DNA of 22,215 nucleotides from an uncultured Macromonas sp. Its GTDB lineage: Bacteria; Pseudomonadota; Gammaproteobacteria; Burkholderiales; Burkholderiaceae. Numbering within the stretch: position 1 is the stretch's first letter; each line of letters opens with the position of its first letter. The translations under genes and the position numbers were made by a program. Where the stretch lies: assembly GCA_946481585.1 (NCBI GenBank), contig CAMLOF010000016.1:1-22215 (forward strand), written 5' to 3'. Below the pieces are notes generated by a model. That model was not told the origin of the DNA and did not search any database. It worked only from the letters and a program-made list of their open reading frames with translations. Positions 6,797 through 14,528 of this stretch are shown here, one piece after another.

Positions 6797-6801
6797 TGGT
6801 G

Positions 6802-6815
6802 TTGATATAAATCAA
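6802..6815. promoter_or_regulatory. Perfect FNR/ANR-type box upstream of coxB
   Basis: TTGAT-ATAA-ATCAA matches the FNR/ANR half-site palindrome consensus TTGAT-N4-ATCAA at all ten positions. It lies 22 bases before the coxB start codon and just downstream of an extended -10. This is where an FNR-type regulator would block rather than activate transcription. It suggests lower coxB expression at low oxygen. Confidence 0.7.
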
Positions 6816-6837
6816 TGCTTATATTTGAGGCAAAAAA

Positions 6838-8046
6838 GTGAGCACGATGAAAAAAACAGGTCACTCTGTACATCAGCGATGGGCGTCTGCCAAGGCGGCC
6901 ATCGGTGCGCTGGTCGCCAGCAGCGCCGTATGGCTGTCCCCGGCTGCCCACGCCGTCAACGATCTGCCGGGCGGCCCAAAGGTCAACGGGCTCAACTTCC
7001 AGCCGGCGGCCACCCGCATTGCTGAAGAGTTGCACGGCCTGCACTGGTTCATGCTGGCGCTGTGTGCTGTGATCTTCGTGCTGGTTTTTGGCGTGATGTT
7101 CTATTCCATCGTCAAGCACCGCAAGGCTGCAGGCTACAAGGCACAAGAGCTGCCCGAGCCTCTGTGGGTGGAGCTTGGCTGGACGATCGTCCCGCTGCTC
7201 ATCGTGATCGGCATGGCCTTGCCCGCCACCAAGGTGGTGGTTGCGCAGAAGGACACCACCAACAGCGACCTCACCATCAAGGCCACCGGCATGCAGTGGA
7301 AGTGGGGTTACGACTACCTCAAGGGCGAAGGCGAAGGCATCGGCATCGTCTCCACGCTCGACAACGCGCAGCGCGTCATGTCCAACAGCGGCAAGCCTGA
7401 CGCAGGCGTTGACGACTACCTGCTCAAGGTGGACAACCCCTTGGTGGTTCCCGTTGGCAAGAAGGTCCGCATCATCACGACCGCGACCGACGTCATCCAC
7501 GCATGGATGGTCCCTGCGTTTGGCGTGAAGCAGGACGCGATTCCCGGTTTCGTCCGCGACGCCTGGTTCCGTGCCGAAAAGACTGGCGACTTCTATGGCC
7601 AGTGTGCAGAACTGTGCGGCAAGGAACACGCCTACATGCCCATCCACGTGAAAGTGGTCACGGCAGAGGAATACACCGCCTGGGTGGACCAGCAGAAGAA
7701 GCTGATGGCCGCCAAGGCTGACGACCCGAACAAGGTGTGGGCCCTGGCTGACATGATCAAGCGTGGCGAGTCCGTGTACGCCGCCAACTGCGCTGCCTGC
7801 CACCAGCCCAACGGCAAGGGCGCAGGTCCGATCAAGCCTCTCGATGGCTCCGCGATCGTGACCAACGCTGATCATAAAGTCATGCTCAACGTGCTTCTCA
7901 ATGGCGCTGCTGGCGGTGCAATGCCTGCCTGGAAGCAGCTGTCGGACACCGAAATCGCTGCTGTCATGACTTACGCGAAGAACAGCTGGTCGAACAAGAC
8001 CGAGCAGATCGTGCAACCGGCGCAAGTGCTGGCCGGGCGCAAGTGA
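6838..8046 (+). CDS. coxB: Cytochrome c oxidase subunit II with fused cytochrome c domain
   Basis: Encodes 402 residues: a signal peptide ending at AHA (37-39), two membrane helices (about 69-91 and 112-134), a periplasmic cupredoxin domain and a C-terminal class I cytochrome c domain. All Cu(A) ligands are present: His221, Cys256, Glu258, Cys260, His264 and Met267. The heme c site is CAACH (318-322) with a likely axial Met362 in GGAMPAW. Electrons from soluble or membrane cytochrome c pass via this heme and Cu(A) to CoxA. GTG 6838 is favoured because GAGG lies seven bases upstream; ATG 6847 is the alternative. coxA follows after 35 bases. Confidence 0.96.
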   Translation: MSTMKKTGHSVHQRWASAKAAIGALVASSAVWLSPAAHAVNDLPGGPKVNGLNFQPAATRIAEELHGLHWFMLALCAVIFVLVFGVMFYSIVKHRKAAGYKAQELPEPLWVELGWTIVPLLIVIGMALPATKVVVAQKDTTNSDLTIKATGMQWKWGYDYLKGEGEGIGIVSTLDNAQRVMSNSGKPDAGVDDYLLKVDNPLVVPVGKKVRIITTATDVIHAWMVPAFGVKQDAIPGFVRDAWFRAEKTGDFYGQCAELCGKEHAYMPIHVKVVTAEEYTAWVDQQKKLMAAKADDPNKVWALADMIKRGESVYAANCAACHQPNGKGAGPIKPLDGSAIVTNADHKVMLNVLLNGAAGGAMPAWKQLSDTEIAAVMTYAKNSWSNKTEQIVQPAQVLAGRK

Positions 8047-8081
8047 CCACGGACAGATCTTGAAATAACGAGGATATCGAC

Positions 8082-9692
8082 ATGAGTGCAGTTCTTGATC
8101 ACCACGACGCGCACGATCACCACCACGCCCCGACGGGATGGCGCCGCTGGGTGTTCGCTACCAACCACAAGGACATCGGTACGCTGTACCTGCTGTTCAG
8201 CTTCGCCATGCTGATTTTCGGCGGTGTGTTGGCACTGGGCATCCGTGCAGAACTCTTCCAGCCCGGCCTGCAACTGGTCAACCCCGAACTGTTCAACCAG
8301 TTCACCACCATGCACGGCCTCATCATGGTGTTCGGCGCCATCATGCCGGCCTTCGTGGGTTACGCGAACTGGATGATCCCGCTGCAGATCGGCGCGTCCG
8401 ACATGGCCTTCGCGCGCATGAACAACTTCAGCTTCTGGCTGATGATTCCTGCCGCTGTCATCCTGGCACTGGGCTTCTTCATGCCGGGCGGTGCACCTGC
8501 CGCAGGCTGGACGCTGTATGCGCCCCTGACGCTGCAGATGGGCCCCTCCATGGATGCCGCGATCTTCGCCATGCACATCCTGGGTGCCTCGTCCATCATG
8601 GGCTCGATCAACATCATCGTGACCATCCTGAACATGCGCGCTCCCGGCATGACGCTGATGAAGATGCCCATGTTCTGCTGGACCTGGTTGATCACCGCCT
8701 ACCTGCTGATCGCCGTGATTCCCGTGCTGGCTGGCGCCATCACCATGACGCTGACCGACCGCCATTTCGGCACCAGCTTCTTCAACCCCGCTGGCGGCGG
8801 TGACCCGGTGATGTACCAGCACATCTTCTGGTTCTTCGGCCACCCCGAGGTGTACATCCTGATCCTGCCGGCCTTCGGTATCGTCAGCCAGATCATCCCG
8901 ACGTTCGCTCGCAAGAAGCTGTTTGGCTACACCTCCATGGTCTACGCCACCGCTTCCATCGCCATCCTGTCCTTCATCGTGTGGGCGCACCACATGTACA
9001 CCACCGGCATGCCGGTGACGGGTCAGCTGTTCTTCATGTACGCGACCATGTTGATCGCCGTGCCCACGGGTGTGAAGGTGTTCAACTGGATCGCCACGAT
9101 GTGGAAGGGCTCGATGACCTTCGAGACCCCCATGCTGTGGGCTGTGGGCTTCATCTTCGTGTTCACGATGGGGGGCTTCACGGGTCTGATCCTGTCCATG
9201 GCGCCCATCGACCAGAACCTGCACGACACCTACTACGTGGTGGCGCACTTCCACTACACCATGGTGGCCGGTTCTCTGTTCGCGCTGTTTGGCGGCTTCT
9301 ATTTCTGGGCCCCCAAGTGGAGCGGTGTGATGTACAACGAGACCCTGGGCAAGGTGCACTTCTGGCTCTCGCTGATCTTCTTCAACCTGACCTTCTTCCC
9401 GCAGCACTTCCTGGGTCTGGCCGGCATGCCCCGCCGTTATGCCGACTACCCCATGCAGTTCGCTGACTTCAACATGCTGTCGTCCATCGGCGCCTTTGGT
9501 TTCGGAACGATGCAGGTCTTCTTCTTCCTGTTCATCGTGGTGCCCGTGATGCGCGGCCGTGGTGAGAAGGCTCCCCAGAAACCCTGGGAGGCTGCTGAAG
9601 GTCTGGAGTGGGAAGTGCCTTCTCCGGCGCCTCACCACACCTTCGAGAACCCGCCCAAACTGGACGCTACTGCGACCAAAGTGATTGGCTGA
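8082..9692 (+). CDS. coxA: Cytochrome c oxidase subunit I (aa3 type, class A1)
   Basis: The 536-residue catalytic subunit of the proton-pumping terminal oxidase. Heme a ligands His78 and His391, heme a3 ligand His389 and Cu(B) ligands His254, His303 and His304 are all visible. Tyr258 in GHPEVY forms the usual cross-link with His254. Glu256 and the D-channel Asp107 (GASDMAF) place it in the A1 class, and Lys332 (PTGVKVFNW) marks the K-channel. The N-terminus is His-rich (residues 7-15). GAGG precedes the ATG. Its stop codon overlaps the start of the next small gene by one base. Confidence 0.98.
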   Translation: MSAVLDHHDAHDHHHAPTGWRRWVFATNHKDIGTLYLLFSFAMLIFGGVLALGIRAELFQPGLQLVNPELFNQFTTMHGLIMVFGAIMPAFVGYANWMIPLQIGASDMAFARMNNFSFWLMIPAAVILALGFFMPGGAPAAGWTLYAPLTLQMGPSMDAAIFAMHILGASSIMGSINIIVTILNMRAPGMTLMKMPMFCWTWLITAYLLIAVIPVLAGAITMTLTDRHFGTSFFNPAGGGDPVMYQHIFWFFGHPEVYILILPAFGIVSQIIPTFARKKLFGYTSMVYATASIAILSFIVWAHHMYTTGMPVTGQLFFMYATMLIAVPTGVKVFNWIATMWKGSMTFETPMLWAVGFIFVFTMGGFTGLILSMAPIDQNLHDTYYVVAHFHYTMVAGSLFALFGGFYFWAPKWSGVMYNETLGKVHFWLSLIFFNLTFFPQHFLGLAGMPRRYADYPMQFADFNMLSSIGAFGFGTMQVFFFLFIVVPVMRGRGEKAPQKPWEAAEGLEWEVPSPAPHHTFENPPKLDATATKVIG

Positions 9693-9814
9693 TGAGCATG
9701 ACCATGACTCCCGAACAACGCAAGAAGAACGTTCGTCTGGCGCTGATCCTGGCGTCGGTGGCTCTCGTCTTCATGGGCGGGTTCATGGTCAGAATGGTCT
9801 ACTTCGGGCACTGA
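9692..9814 (+). CDS. Small single-pass protein of the cytochrome oxidase cluster
   Basis: A 40-residue protein, too short for many gene callers. It has a charged N-terminus (TPEQRKKNVR, 6-15) and one membrane helix (about 16-34). Proteins of this size and sequence are regularly found between coxA and ctaG in Burkholderiales and are named 'cytochrome oxidase small assembly protein'; the role is assumed from position. The first ATG (9692) overlaps the coxA stop in TGATG, implying translational coupling. ATG 9698 and ATG 9704 are alternative starts, the last giving MTPEQRKK. It ends 11 bases before ctaG. Confidence 0.8.
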   Translation: MSMTMTPEQRKKNVRLALILASVALVFMGGFMVRMVYFGH

Positions 9815-9825
9815 CGGTACGCAAC

Positions 9826-10437
9826 ATGGGCCTGCGCAAAGAGAACCTACGCATGACGGGCAAGCTGGCGGTAATTGCCGTCGGCATGTTTGCCTTCGGT
9901 TATGCGCTGGTGCCGATCTATCGCGCCATCTGCGAGATGACCGGCATCAATATCCTTGCCCTGGCTGAGCGCGAGGTTCCCGGGGCAAAGGGCAAGATGC
10001 CCGCCAACACCCAGGTGGACAAGTCCCGTCTGATCACCGTCGAATTCGACACGAACGTGCGGGGGCCTTGGGACTTCAAGCCCGTGGTGCGTTCTCTGCA
10101 GGTGCATCCTGGTGAGTTGACCACGGTGATGTACCAGTTCCAGAACATCCAGAACCGGACGATGTCGGCCCAGGCGATCCCGAGCTATGCGCCTCGTCAG
10201 GCAGCCAGTCACTTCAACAAGCTGGAATGTTTCTGCTTCTCGCAGTACACACTGGCGCCGGGTGAGAAGAAGGAATGGCCGGTGGCGTTCGTCATCGACC
10301 CCCGTCTGCCCAAGGATGTGACGACCATCACGCTGTCATACACCTTCTTTGAAGTTGGCATGCAGACGCCCATGCCCCCGCAAGCCAAGGTTGGCGAGGG
10401 TGAGGTCAAGGTGGCTGCAGGAGCGGCAGGCGTATGA
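9826..10437 (+). CDS. ctaG: Cytochrome c oxidase assembly protein CtaG/Cox11
   Basis: Encodes 203 residues: a short cytoplasmic tail, one membrane helix (about 13-30) and a periplasmic immunoglobulin-like domain. Cox11 proteins deliver copper to the Cu(B) site of CoxA. The copper-binding CFC motif is present (Cys135 and Cys137 in LECFCFSQ), as is the conserved cysteine after the helix (Cys36 in YRAICEMTG). The ATG at 9826 gives the usual family start; the frame is open upstream but overlaps the small gene. It overlaps the DUF2970 gene by four bases (ATGA). Confidence 0.95.
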   Translation: MGLRKENLRMTGKLAVIAVGMFAFGYALVPIYRAICEMTGINILALAEREVPGAKGKMPANTQVDKSRLITVEFDTNVRGPWDFKPVVRSLQVHPGELTTVMYQFQNIQNRTMSAQAIPSYAPRQAASHFNKLECFCFSQYTLAPGEKKEWPVAFVIDPRLPKDVTTITLSYTFFEVGMQTPMPPQAKVGEGEVKVAAGAAGV

Positions 10438-10640
10438 ACCAGCCTCGACGGCAAGAAACCCCGTCTGCCTGGCGGACCATGAAAGCGGTGCTCTGGAGCT
10501 TCCTTGGCATACGTCGGCGCAAGGACTTCCAGGACGACGTCGCTCAGTTGAAGCCCTTGCACCTCATGGTGGCAGGGGTGGTGCTGACCTTCGTGTTCGT
10601 GATTGGTCTGATGGTATTGGTGAATGTGGTGGCAAGGTGA
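10434..10640 (+). CDS. DUF2970 family small membrane protein
   Basis: A 68-residue protein with a basic N-terminal part (WRTMKAVLWSFLGIRRRKDF, 13-32) and a single C-terminal membrane helix (about 43-66). It matches the DUF2970 family, commonly encoded between ctaG and coxC in betaproteobacteria. Its function is not established; a helper role in oxidase assembly is inferred only from location. It is coupled to ctaG through an ATGA overlap and is followed by 68 non-coding bases before coxC. Confidence 0.85.
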   Translation: MNQPRRQETPSAWRTMKAVLWSFLGIRRRKDFQDDVAQLKPLHLMVAGVVLTFVFVIGLMVLVNVVAR

Positions 10641-10708
10641 GCATCAAGCGTTACACACTTGTCCGATAAGAGTTTTGAATTCATAAGCGAAAGCAAATAG
10701 GAGTGAGC

Positions 10709-11590
10709 ATGTCAGCAACAACGCACGGCACGACGCCTTACTACTTTGTGCCGGGAATGTCCCGGCACCCGGTCTTGGCGTCTCTTGGCCTGTTCTTTGT
10801 GATCCTGGGCGCTGGCCAGTGGGTCAACGGTGCCAGCTGGGGGCCGTACTCGGTCGCATTTGGCCTGGCATGGTGGCTGATCGTTCTGTACCAGTGGTTC
10901 CGTGACGCCGTGACCGAGAGCGAAGGTGGCTTGTACGGCCGCAAGATCGACATCTCCTACCGCTGGAGCATGAGCTGGTTCATCTTCTCCGAGGTGATGT
11001 TCTTCGGCGCGTTCTTTGCCGCATTGTGGTGGGCCCGCGCCCACTCTGTGCCTGCGCTGGGCAGCATCGAGAACGCGCTGATCTGGCCTGACTTCCAGGC
11101 TGTTTGGCCGAGCACGCACGTTGGCGCCACCGCATCCCCCGCTGGCACCGTCGAGCCCTTCCAGACCATGGGCCCGTTCTGGCTGCCCACCATCAACACC
11201 GCGCTTCTGCTGTCTTCTGGCGTGACGCTGACGATTGCCCACCATGCGCTGCAAGACGGCAATCGCAGCAAGACGATCGCCTTCATGTGGCTGACCGTGA
11301 TCCTGGGTATCGTGTTCCTGTTCGTGCAGGGTTACGAGTACGCACATGCCTATGCCGACCTGAACCTGAAGCTCAGCTCGGGTGTGTTTGGCTCCACTTT
11401 CTTCATGCTGACCGGTTTCCACGGTTTCCACGTGTTCGTCGGCATGCTGATGTTGCTGGTGATCACGCTTCGCCTGCAAAAGGGCCATTTCACCAAGGAG
11501 CGTCACTTCGGCTTTGAAGGTGCAGCCTGGTACTGGCACTTTGTGGACGTGGTGTGGCTGGGCCTGTACATCCTGGTGTACTGGCTCTGA
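10709..11590 (+). CDS. coxC: Cytochrome c oxidase subunit III
   Basis: Encodes 293 residues with seven predicted membrane helices and family landmarks: PYYFVPG at the N-terminus, TESEGGLYG (69-77), SWFIFSEVMFFGAFF (89-103) and a C-terminal WYWHFVDVVWLGLYILVYW segment. Subunit III stabilises subunit I and helps keep proton uptake through the D-channel working. ATG 10709 is chosen over GTG 10703 because AGGAG (10699-10703) is five bases before the ATG and overlaps the GTG. An 11-bp terminator hairpin follows 29 bases after the stop. Confidence 0.97.
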   Translation: MSATTHGTTPYYFVPGMSRHPVLASLGLFFVILGAGQWVNGASWGPYSVAFGLAWWLIVLYQWFRDAVTESEGGLYGRKIDISYRWSMSWFIFSEVMFFGAFFAALWWARAHSVPALGSIENALIWPDFQAVWPSTHVGATASPAGTVEPFQTMGPFWLPTINTALLLSSGVTLTIAHHALQDGNRSKTIAFMWLTVILGIVFLFVQGYEYAHAYADLNLKLSSGVFGSTFFMLTGFHGFHVFVGMLMLLVITLRLQKGHFTKERHFGFEGAAWYWHFVDVVWLGLYILVYWL

Positions 11591-11619
11591 TACTGCCGCC
11601 TGCCTGTCCATACGGCATC

Positions 11620-11645
11620 AAAAAAGCGCCCCAGGGCGCTTTTTT
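11620..11645. terminator. Bidirectional rho-independent terminator between coxC and twin-TM gene
   Basis: AAAAAAGCGCC (11620-11630) pairs with GGCGCTTTTTT (11635-11645) around a four-base CCAG loop. The T-run on either strand is six long, so it can end both the rightward coxC transcript and the leftward transcript of the small gene whose stop lies at 11664. Confidence 0.9.
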
Positions 11646-11663
11646 GTTTGAGAGAGGTTGTTG

Positions 11664-11894
11664 TCAGCGCAGGGGCAAACCCGTGGGTTGGATCCAGCCT
11701 GCAAAGTAACTGATCAGCACAAGAACAAAAAGCAGAACCGAGAATCCCACTCGCAGCGCCAGAGCGCGTGCCATGCGCCGGGATTTTTTCTCGTCGCTCT
11801 CGGCGTTGTTTTGCGGGCTGCGCATCATGAACACCAGCGCTGCGGCTAGGCTGCCTATGATGGCCACGAAGGCAACGATGACCAGATATTTCAT
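11664..11894 (-). CDS. Twin-transmembrane protein (DUF2909-like)
   Basis: Encodes 76 residues with two hydrophobic helices (about 3-24 and 46-66) joined by a polar, charged linker (RSPQNNAESDEKKSRRMAR, 25-43). This layout fits the small DUF2909 'twin transmembrane' family seen in cox clusters of beta- and gammaproteobacteria; no function is established. It is the only gene on the opposite strand within the cytochrome oxidase locus. Its start codon is only 15 bases from that of surf1, so its promoter must overlap the surf1 coding region. It shares a bidirectional terminator with coxC. Confidence 0.8.
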   Translation of the reverse strand: MKYLVIVAFVAIIGSLAAALVFMMRSPQNNAESDEKKSRRMARALALRVGFSVLLFVLVLISYFAGWIQPTGLPLR

Positions 11895-11909
11895 GTACCG
11901 GATTATCCG

Positions 11910-12674
11910 ATGACTGTTGTGCCTGTACGAACCCGACGTGCCAGTTTCTGGCTGCTTACGTTCGCCGCTGTTCTGGGGATGGCTTTGACAGCATCCCTGG
12001 GTTTTTGGCAACTCGGCCGGGCTGCGCAGAAAGAGGCGCTGCAAGCCCAGCGCGAGGCGCGAGAAAACCTTCCGGCACTGGGCTGGGGGGAGGTCCTGGC
12101 TGCGGCCTCTTCCGTTGATGCAGCCCAGGCGCTTGCAGAAATGCATGACCGACAAGTTGTGCTTCAAGGTCGTTGGGTGCCTGAGGCGACGGTGTTCCTG
12201 GACAACCGGACCATGAACGGACGTGCCGGGTTCTACGTTGTGACGCCCATGCGCCCGGTGGGCGAAGGGGCGGCCATCCTCGTGCAGCGGGGGTGGGTGG
12301 CACGCAGATTCGACGACCGCATGGCCTTGCCTACCATCGATACCCCTGACGGTGTCGTTGAACTGACGGGCCGATTGGCCCCGCCGCCCAGCAAGTATTA
12401 CCAGTTCGAAGGGGCGCAGGAGGGGGCAATCCGGCAGAATATCGAGCTTGAAGCCTTTTCGGCTGAGTGGCGCCTGCCGTTGCTGCCTGCTTCCGTCCAG
12501 CAGAGCGCACCTCAAGCTGCCGCCGACGGCATGCTTCGTGACTGGCCCAGGGTTGGTTTCGACGTCCACAAGCACTACGGCTACGCCTTCCAATGGTTTG
12601 GCCTGTGCGCACTGATTGCTATTCTGTATGTCTGGTTCCAATTCATCGTCCCGCGCCGACGCCGCGCAGTCTGA
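11910..12674 (+). CDS. SURF1-family cytochrome oxidase biogenesis protein
   Basis: A 254-residue protein with membrane helices near each end (about 12-33 and 230-247) enclosing a periplasmic domain, the normal SURF1 topology. Signature segments are ASLGFWQLGRA (28-38) after the first helix, a VFLDNRTMNGRAGFYVVTP block near residue 100, and the C-terminal HKHYGYAFQWFGL. SURF1 proteins help insert or retain heme a in subunit I. Given the 15-base gap to the divergent small gene and the terminator after coxC, transcription is either read-through or starts inside the opposite gene. The 3' end overlaps the next gene by 47 bases if that starts at 12628. Confidence 0.93.
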   Translation: MTVVPVRTRRASFWLLTFAAVLGMALTASLGFWQLGRAAQKEALQAQREARENLPALGWGEVLAAASSVDAAQALAEMHDRQVVLQGRWVPEATVFLDNRTMNGRAGFYVVTPMRPVGEGAAILVQRGWVARRFDDRMALPTIDTPDGVVELTGRLAPPPSKYYQFEGAQEGAIRQNIELEAFSAEWRLPLLPASVQQSAPQAAADGMLRDWPRVGFDVHKHYGYAFQWFGLCALIAILYVWFQFIVPRRRRAV

Positions 12675-13362
12675 GCGTGCAGCGCAACCGGCAGCGGCAC
12701 AACGCGACGAGCCGTTGACCTTGACCGTTTACGACATGCCCGACCTGGGCGCAGACAGCGCACGCCGGGTGGCGGACACGCGTGCCGGCCGGTGGAAGAT
12801 GTTGATGGTGCTGCTGGTATGTGCAGCACCAGTGATTGCGTCCTACTTCACCTATTACGTGCTGCGCCCCGAGGGGCGGCGCAACTATGGCGAAATCATC
12901 GACCCGCCAGTGGCCATGCCAGCCGTGCAAGGCCAGGACGCGAATGGGCAAACCGTGCCGTTGAGTTCGCTCAAGGACCAATGGCTGTTTGTGAGCGTGG
13001 CCGACAGCGCCTGCGACGCACAGTGCGAGCGCAACCTTTACCTGCAGCGCCAGTTGCGCGAAGGCTTGGGCAAGGACAAGGACCGTGTGGATTGGGTCTG
13101 GCTGCGAACAGGTAGCCAGGAACTGAGCGAAGCCCTGCGCAAGGCCACGTCGCAGGCTACCGTGTTGCACATGGACGAGGCGGCCATCGCGTCCTGGCTC
13201 CAACCTGCCGCAGGGCATCAGCTGAAGGATCACCTGTACGTGGTTGACCCCATGGGGCAATGGATGATGCGCTTCCCGGCTGATGCGGACCCGACCCGCA
13301 TGCGGCGTGATCTGGAGCGTTTGCTGCGGGCGTCCAGTTTCTGGGACCAGGCAGGGCGCTGA
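12628..13362 (+). CDS. Membrane-anchored SCO/thioredoxin-like protein with CxxxC motif
   Basis: A 244-residue protein usually hard to name. A polar N-terminus is followed by a membrane helix (about 57-78) and a periplasmic domain. That domain lines up without gaps with sco1 of the same cluster over 35 residues: an NGQ turn (106-108), PLSSLKDQWLFVSV (111-124), then Cys129-x3-Cys133. The His in DHLYVVDPMG (His202) matches the copper-ligand His of SCO in [13 protein letters not shown]. All three SCO copper ligands therefore appear present. I infer a SCO-like redox or copper-handling role in oxidase assembly. ATG 12628 overlaps surf1 by 47 bases; TTG 12715 would avoid this and give 215 residues. 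Confidence 0.7.
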   Translation: MSGSNSSSRADAAQSERAAQPAAAQRDEPLTLTVYDMPDLGADSARRVADTRAGRWKMLMVLLVCAAPVIASYFTYYVLRPEGRRNYGEIIDPPVAMPAVQGQDANGQTVPLSSLKDQWLFVSVADSACDAQCERNLYLQRQLREGLGKDKDRVDWVWLRTGSQELSEALRKATSQATVLHMDEAAIASWLQPAAGHQLKDHLYVVDPMGQWMMRFPADADPTRMRRDLERLLRASSFWDQAGR

Positions 13363-13364
13363 AG

Positions 13365-14528
13365 ATGGACCAGCAGGTGCTGTACGACTACGCGCCCGTG
13401 GCGCGCATGATGCTCTTGGGGGTGGTGATTGCCCTGGGGCCGCTCGCATGGATCTGGCTGCGCAAGCGCGACGCCAGCCCCGCTCAGCGTCTGGCCTGGC
13501 TCACGGGGCTGACGTTGTTCCTGACCTTCGACCTGGTGCTCTTCGGTGCGTTCACCCGTCTGACGGATTCGGGCCTGGGCTGCCCCGATTGGCCCGGCTG
13601 CTACGGCAGTGCCAGCCCATTCGGCGCCAAGGTGTCCATTGCTGCGGCGCAGGAGGCAATGCCCACCGGGCCGGTGACTTTTTCCAAGGCCTGGGTCGAG
13701 ATGATCCACCGCTACCTGGCGACGGCAGTGGGGGTGCTTATTCTGGTCATGGCCAGTGTGGGCTGGATCGAGCGCAAGCGTTTGAATGTGTCGGTGGCGT
13801 GGCCGCTTGCCACCCTGGCCTGGGTGTGCCTGCAAGGGGCTTTTGGCGCCTGGACGGTGACCATGAAGCTGTTCCCTGCCATCGTGACCATGCATCTGCT
13901 TGGCGGCTTGATTTTGCTGGCCTTGCTGCGGGTGCAGGCGGTCCGCTACGGCCAGGCTTTTGGCATGATGGCCGATACATTCGGGCAAGGGGGCGGCTGG
14001 AGTGCCTTCACACGCCGCGCCTTGTGGGCGCTTTTTGCCCTGGTGTGGTTGCAGATTGCCCTGGGCGGCTGGGTGAGTACCAACTACGCCGTTCTGGCCT
14101 GCCGCGACTTCCCAACCTGCCAGGGCAGTTGGTGGCCGCACATGGACTTTTCCGGTGGTTTCGAGTTGTGGCGTCACCTGGGCGTGCAAGGCTCCGGTGA
14201 AGCCTTGCCCTTTGCCGCGCTTACCGCCATCCATTACGTGCACAGGCTGATGGCGTACCTGGTGCTGGCATGTCTGCTGGCCATGGCGTGGCATCTGCGT
14301 CGCCAGGGCCATGCAGGACATGCGCGCTGGCTGCTGGCCCTGGGAGGCTGGCAGCTTTTGACCGGCCTGTCCAACGTGGTGCTTGAATGGCCGCTGGTGG
14401 CGGCCGTGTCCCATACAGGTGGCGCGGCGGCACTGGTGGTGGTCCTGACCGGCTGGCTCACCGTCCTGTCGCCCGCACAAGCCCCGCAGGGGCGCGTCTC
14501 AAACCTGCCCGACGAGCAACCCGCATGA
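13365..14528 (+). CDS. ctaA: Heme A synthase (COX15/CtaA family)
   Basis: A 387-residue integral membrane enzyme with eight predicted helices in two four-helix halves. It oxidises the C8 methyl of heme O to the formyl group of heme A. The likely heme-ligand histidines of the family are present: His115 (VEMIHRYLA), His177 (TMHLLGG), His290/His293 (AIHYVHRL) and His350 (VSHTGGA). Cysteine pairs occur in the periplasmic loops (C73/C79 in CPDWPGC; C246/C252), as in related type enzymes. Its ATG lies two bases after the SCO-like gene, and its stop overlaps ctaB by four bases (ATGA). Confidence 0.95.
   Translation: MDQQVLYDYAPVARMMLLGVVIALGPLAWIWLRKRDASPAQRLAWLTGLTLFLTFDLVLFGAFTRLTDSGLGCPDWPGCYGSASPFGAKVSIAAAQEAMPTGPVTFSKAWVEMIHRYLATAVGVLILVMASVGWIERKRLNVSVAWPLATLAWVCLQGAFGAWTVTMKLFPAIVTMHLLGGLILLALLRVQAVRYGQAFGMMADTFGQGGGWSAFTRRALWALFALVWLQIALGGWVSTNYAVLACRDFPTCQGSWWPHMDFSGGFELWRHLGVQGSGEALPFAALTAIHYVHRLMAYLVLACLLAMAWHLRRQGHAGHARWLLALGGWQLLTGLSNVVLEWPLVAAVSHTGGAAALVVVLTGWLTVLSPAQAPQGRVSNLPDEQPA

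Noticed and set aside
6751..8025. 424-codon minus-strand open frame opposite coxB
   Set aside because: Shadow of coxB with low-complexity translation and no ribosome binding site.
7971..9638. Very long minus-strand open frame (555 codons) opposite coxA
   Set aside because: It mirrors coxA codon bias in a GC-rich genome. The translation is low-complexity, rich in His, Gln, Asp and Glu, with no family resemblance, while coxA on the other strand is certain.
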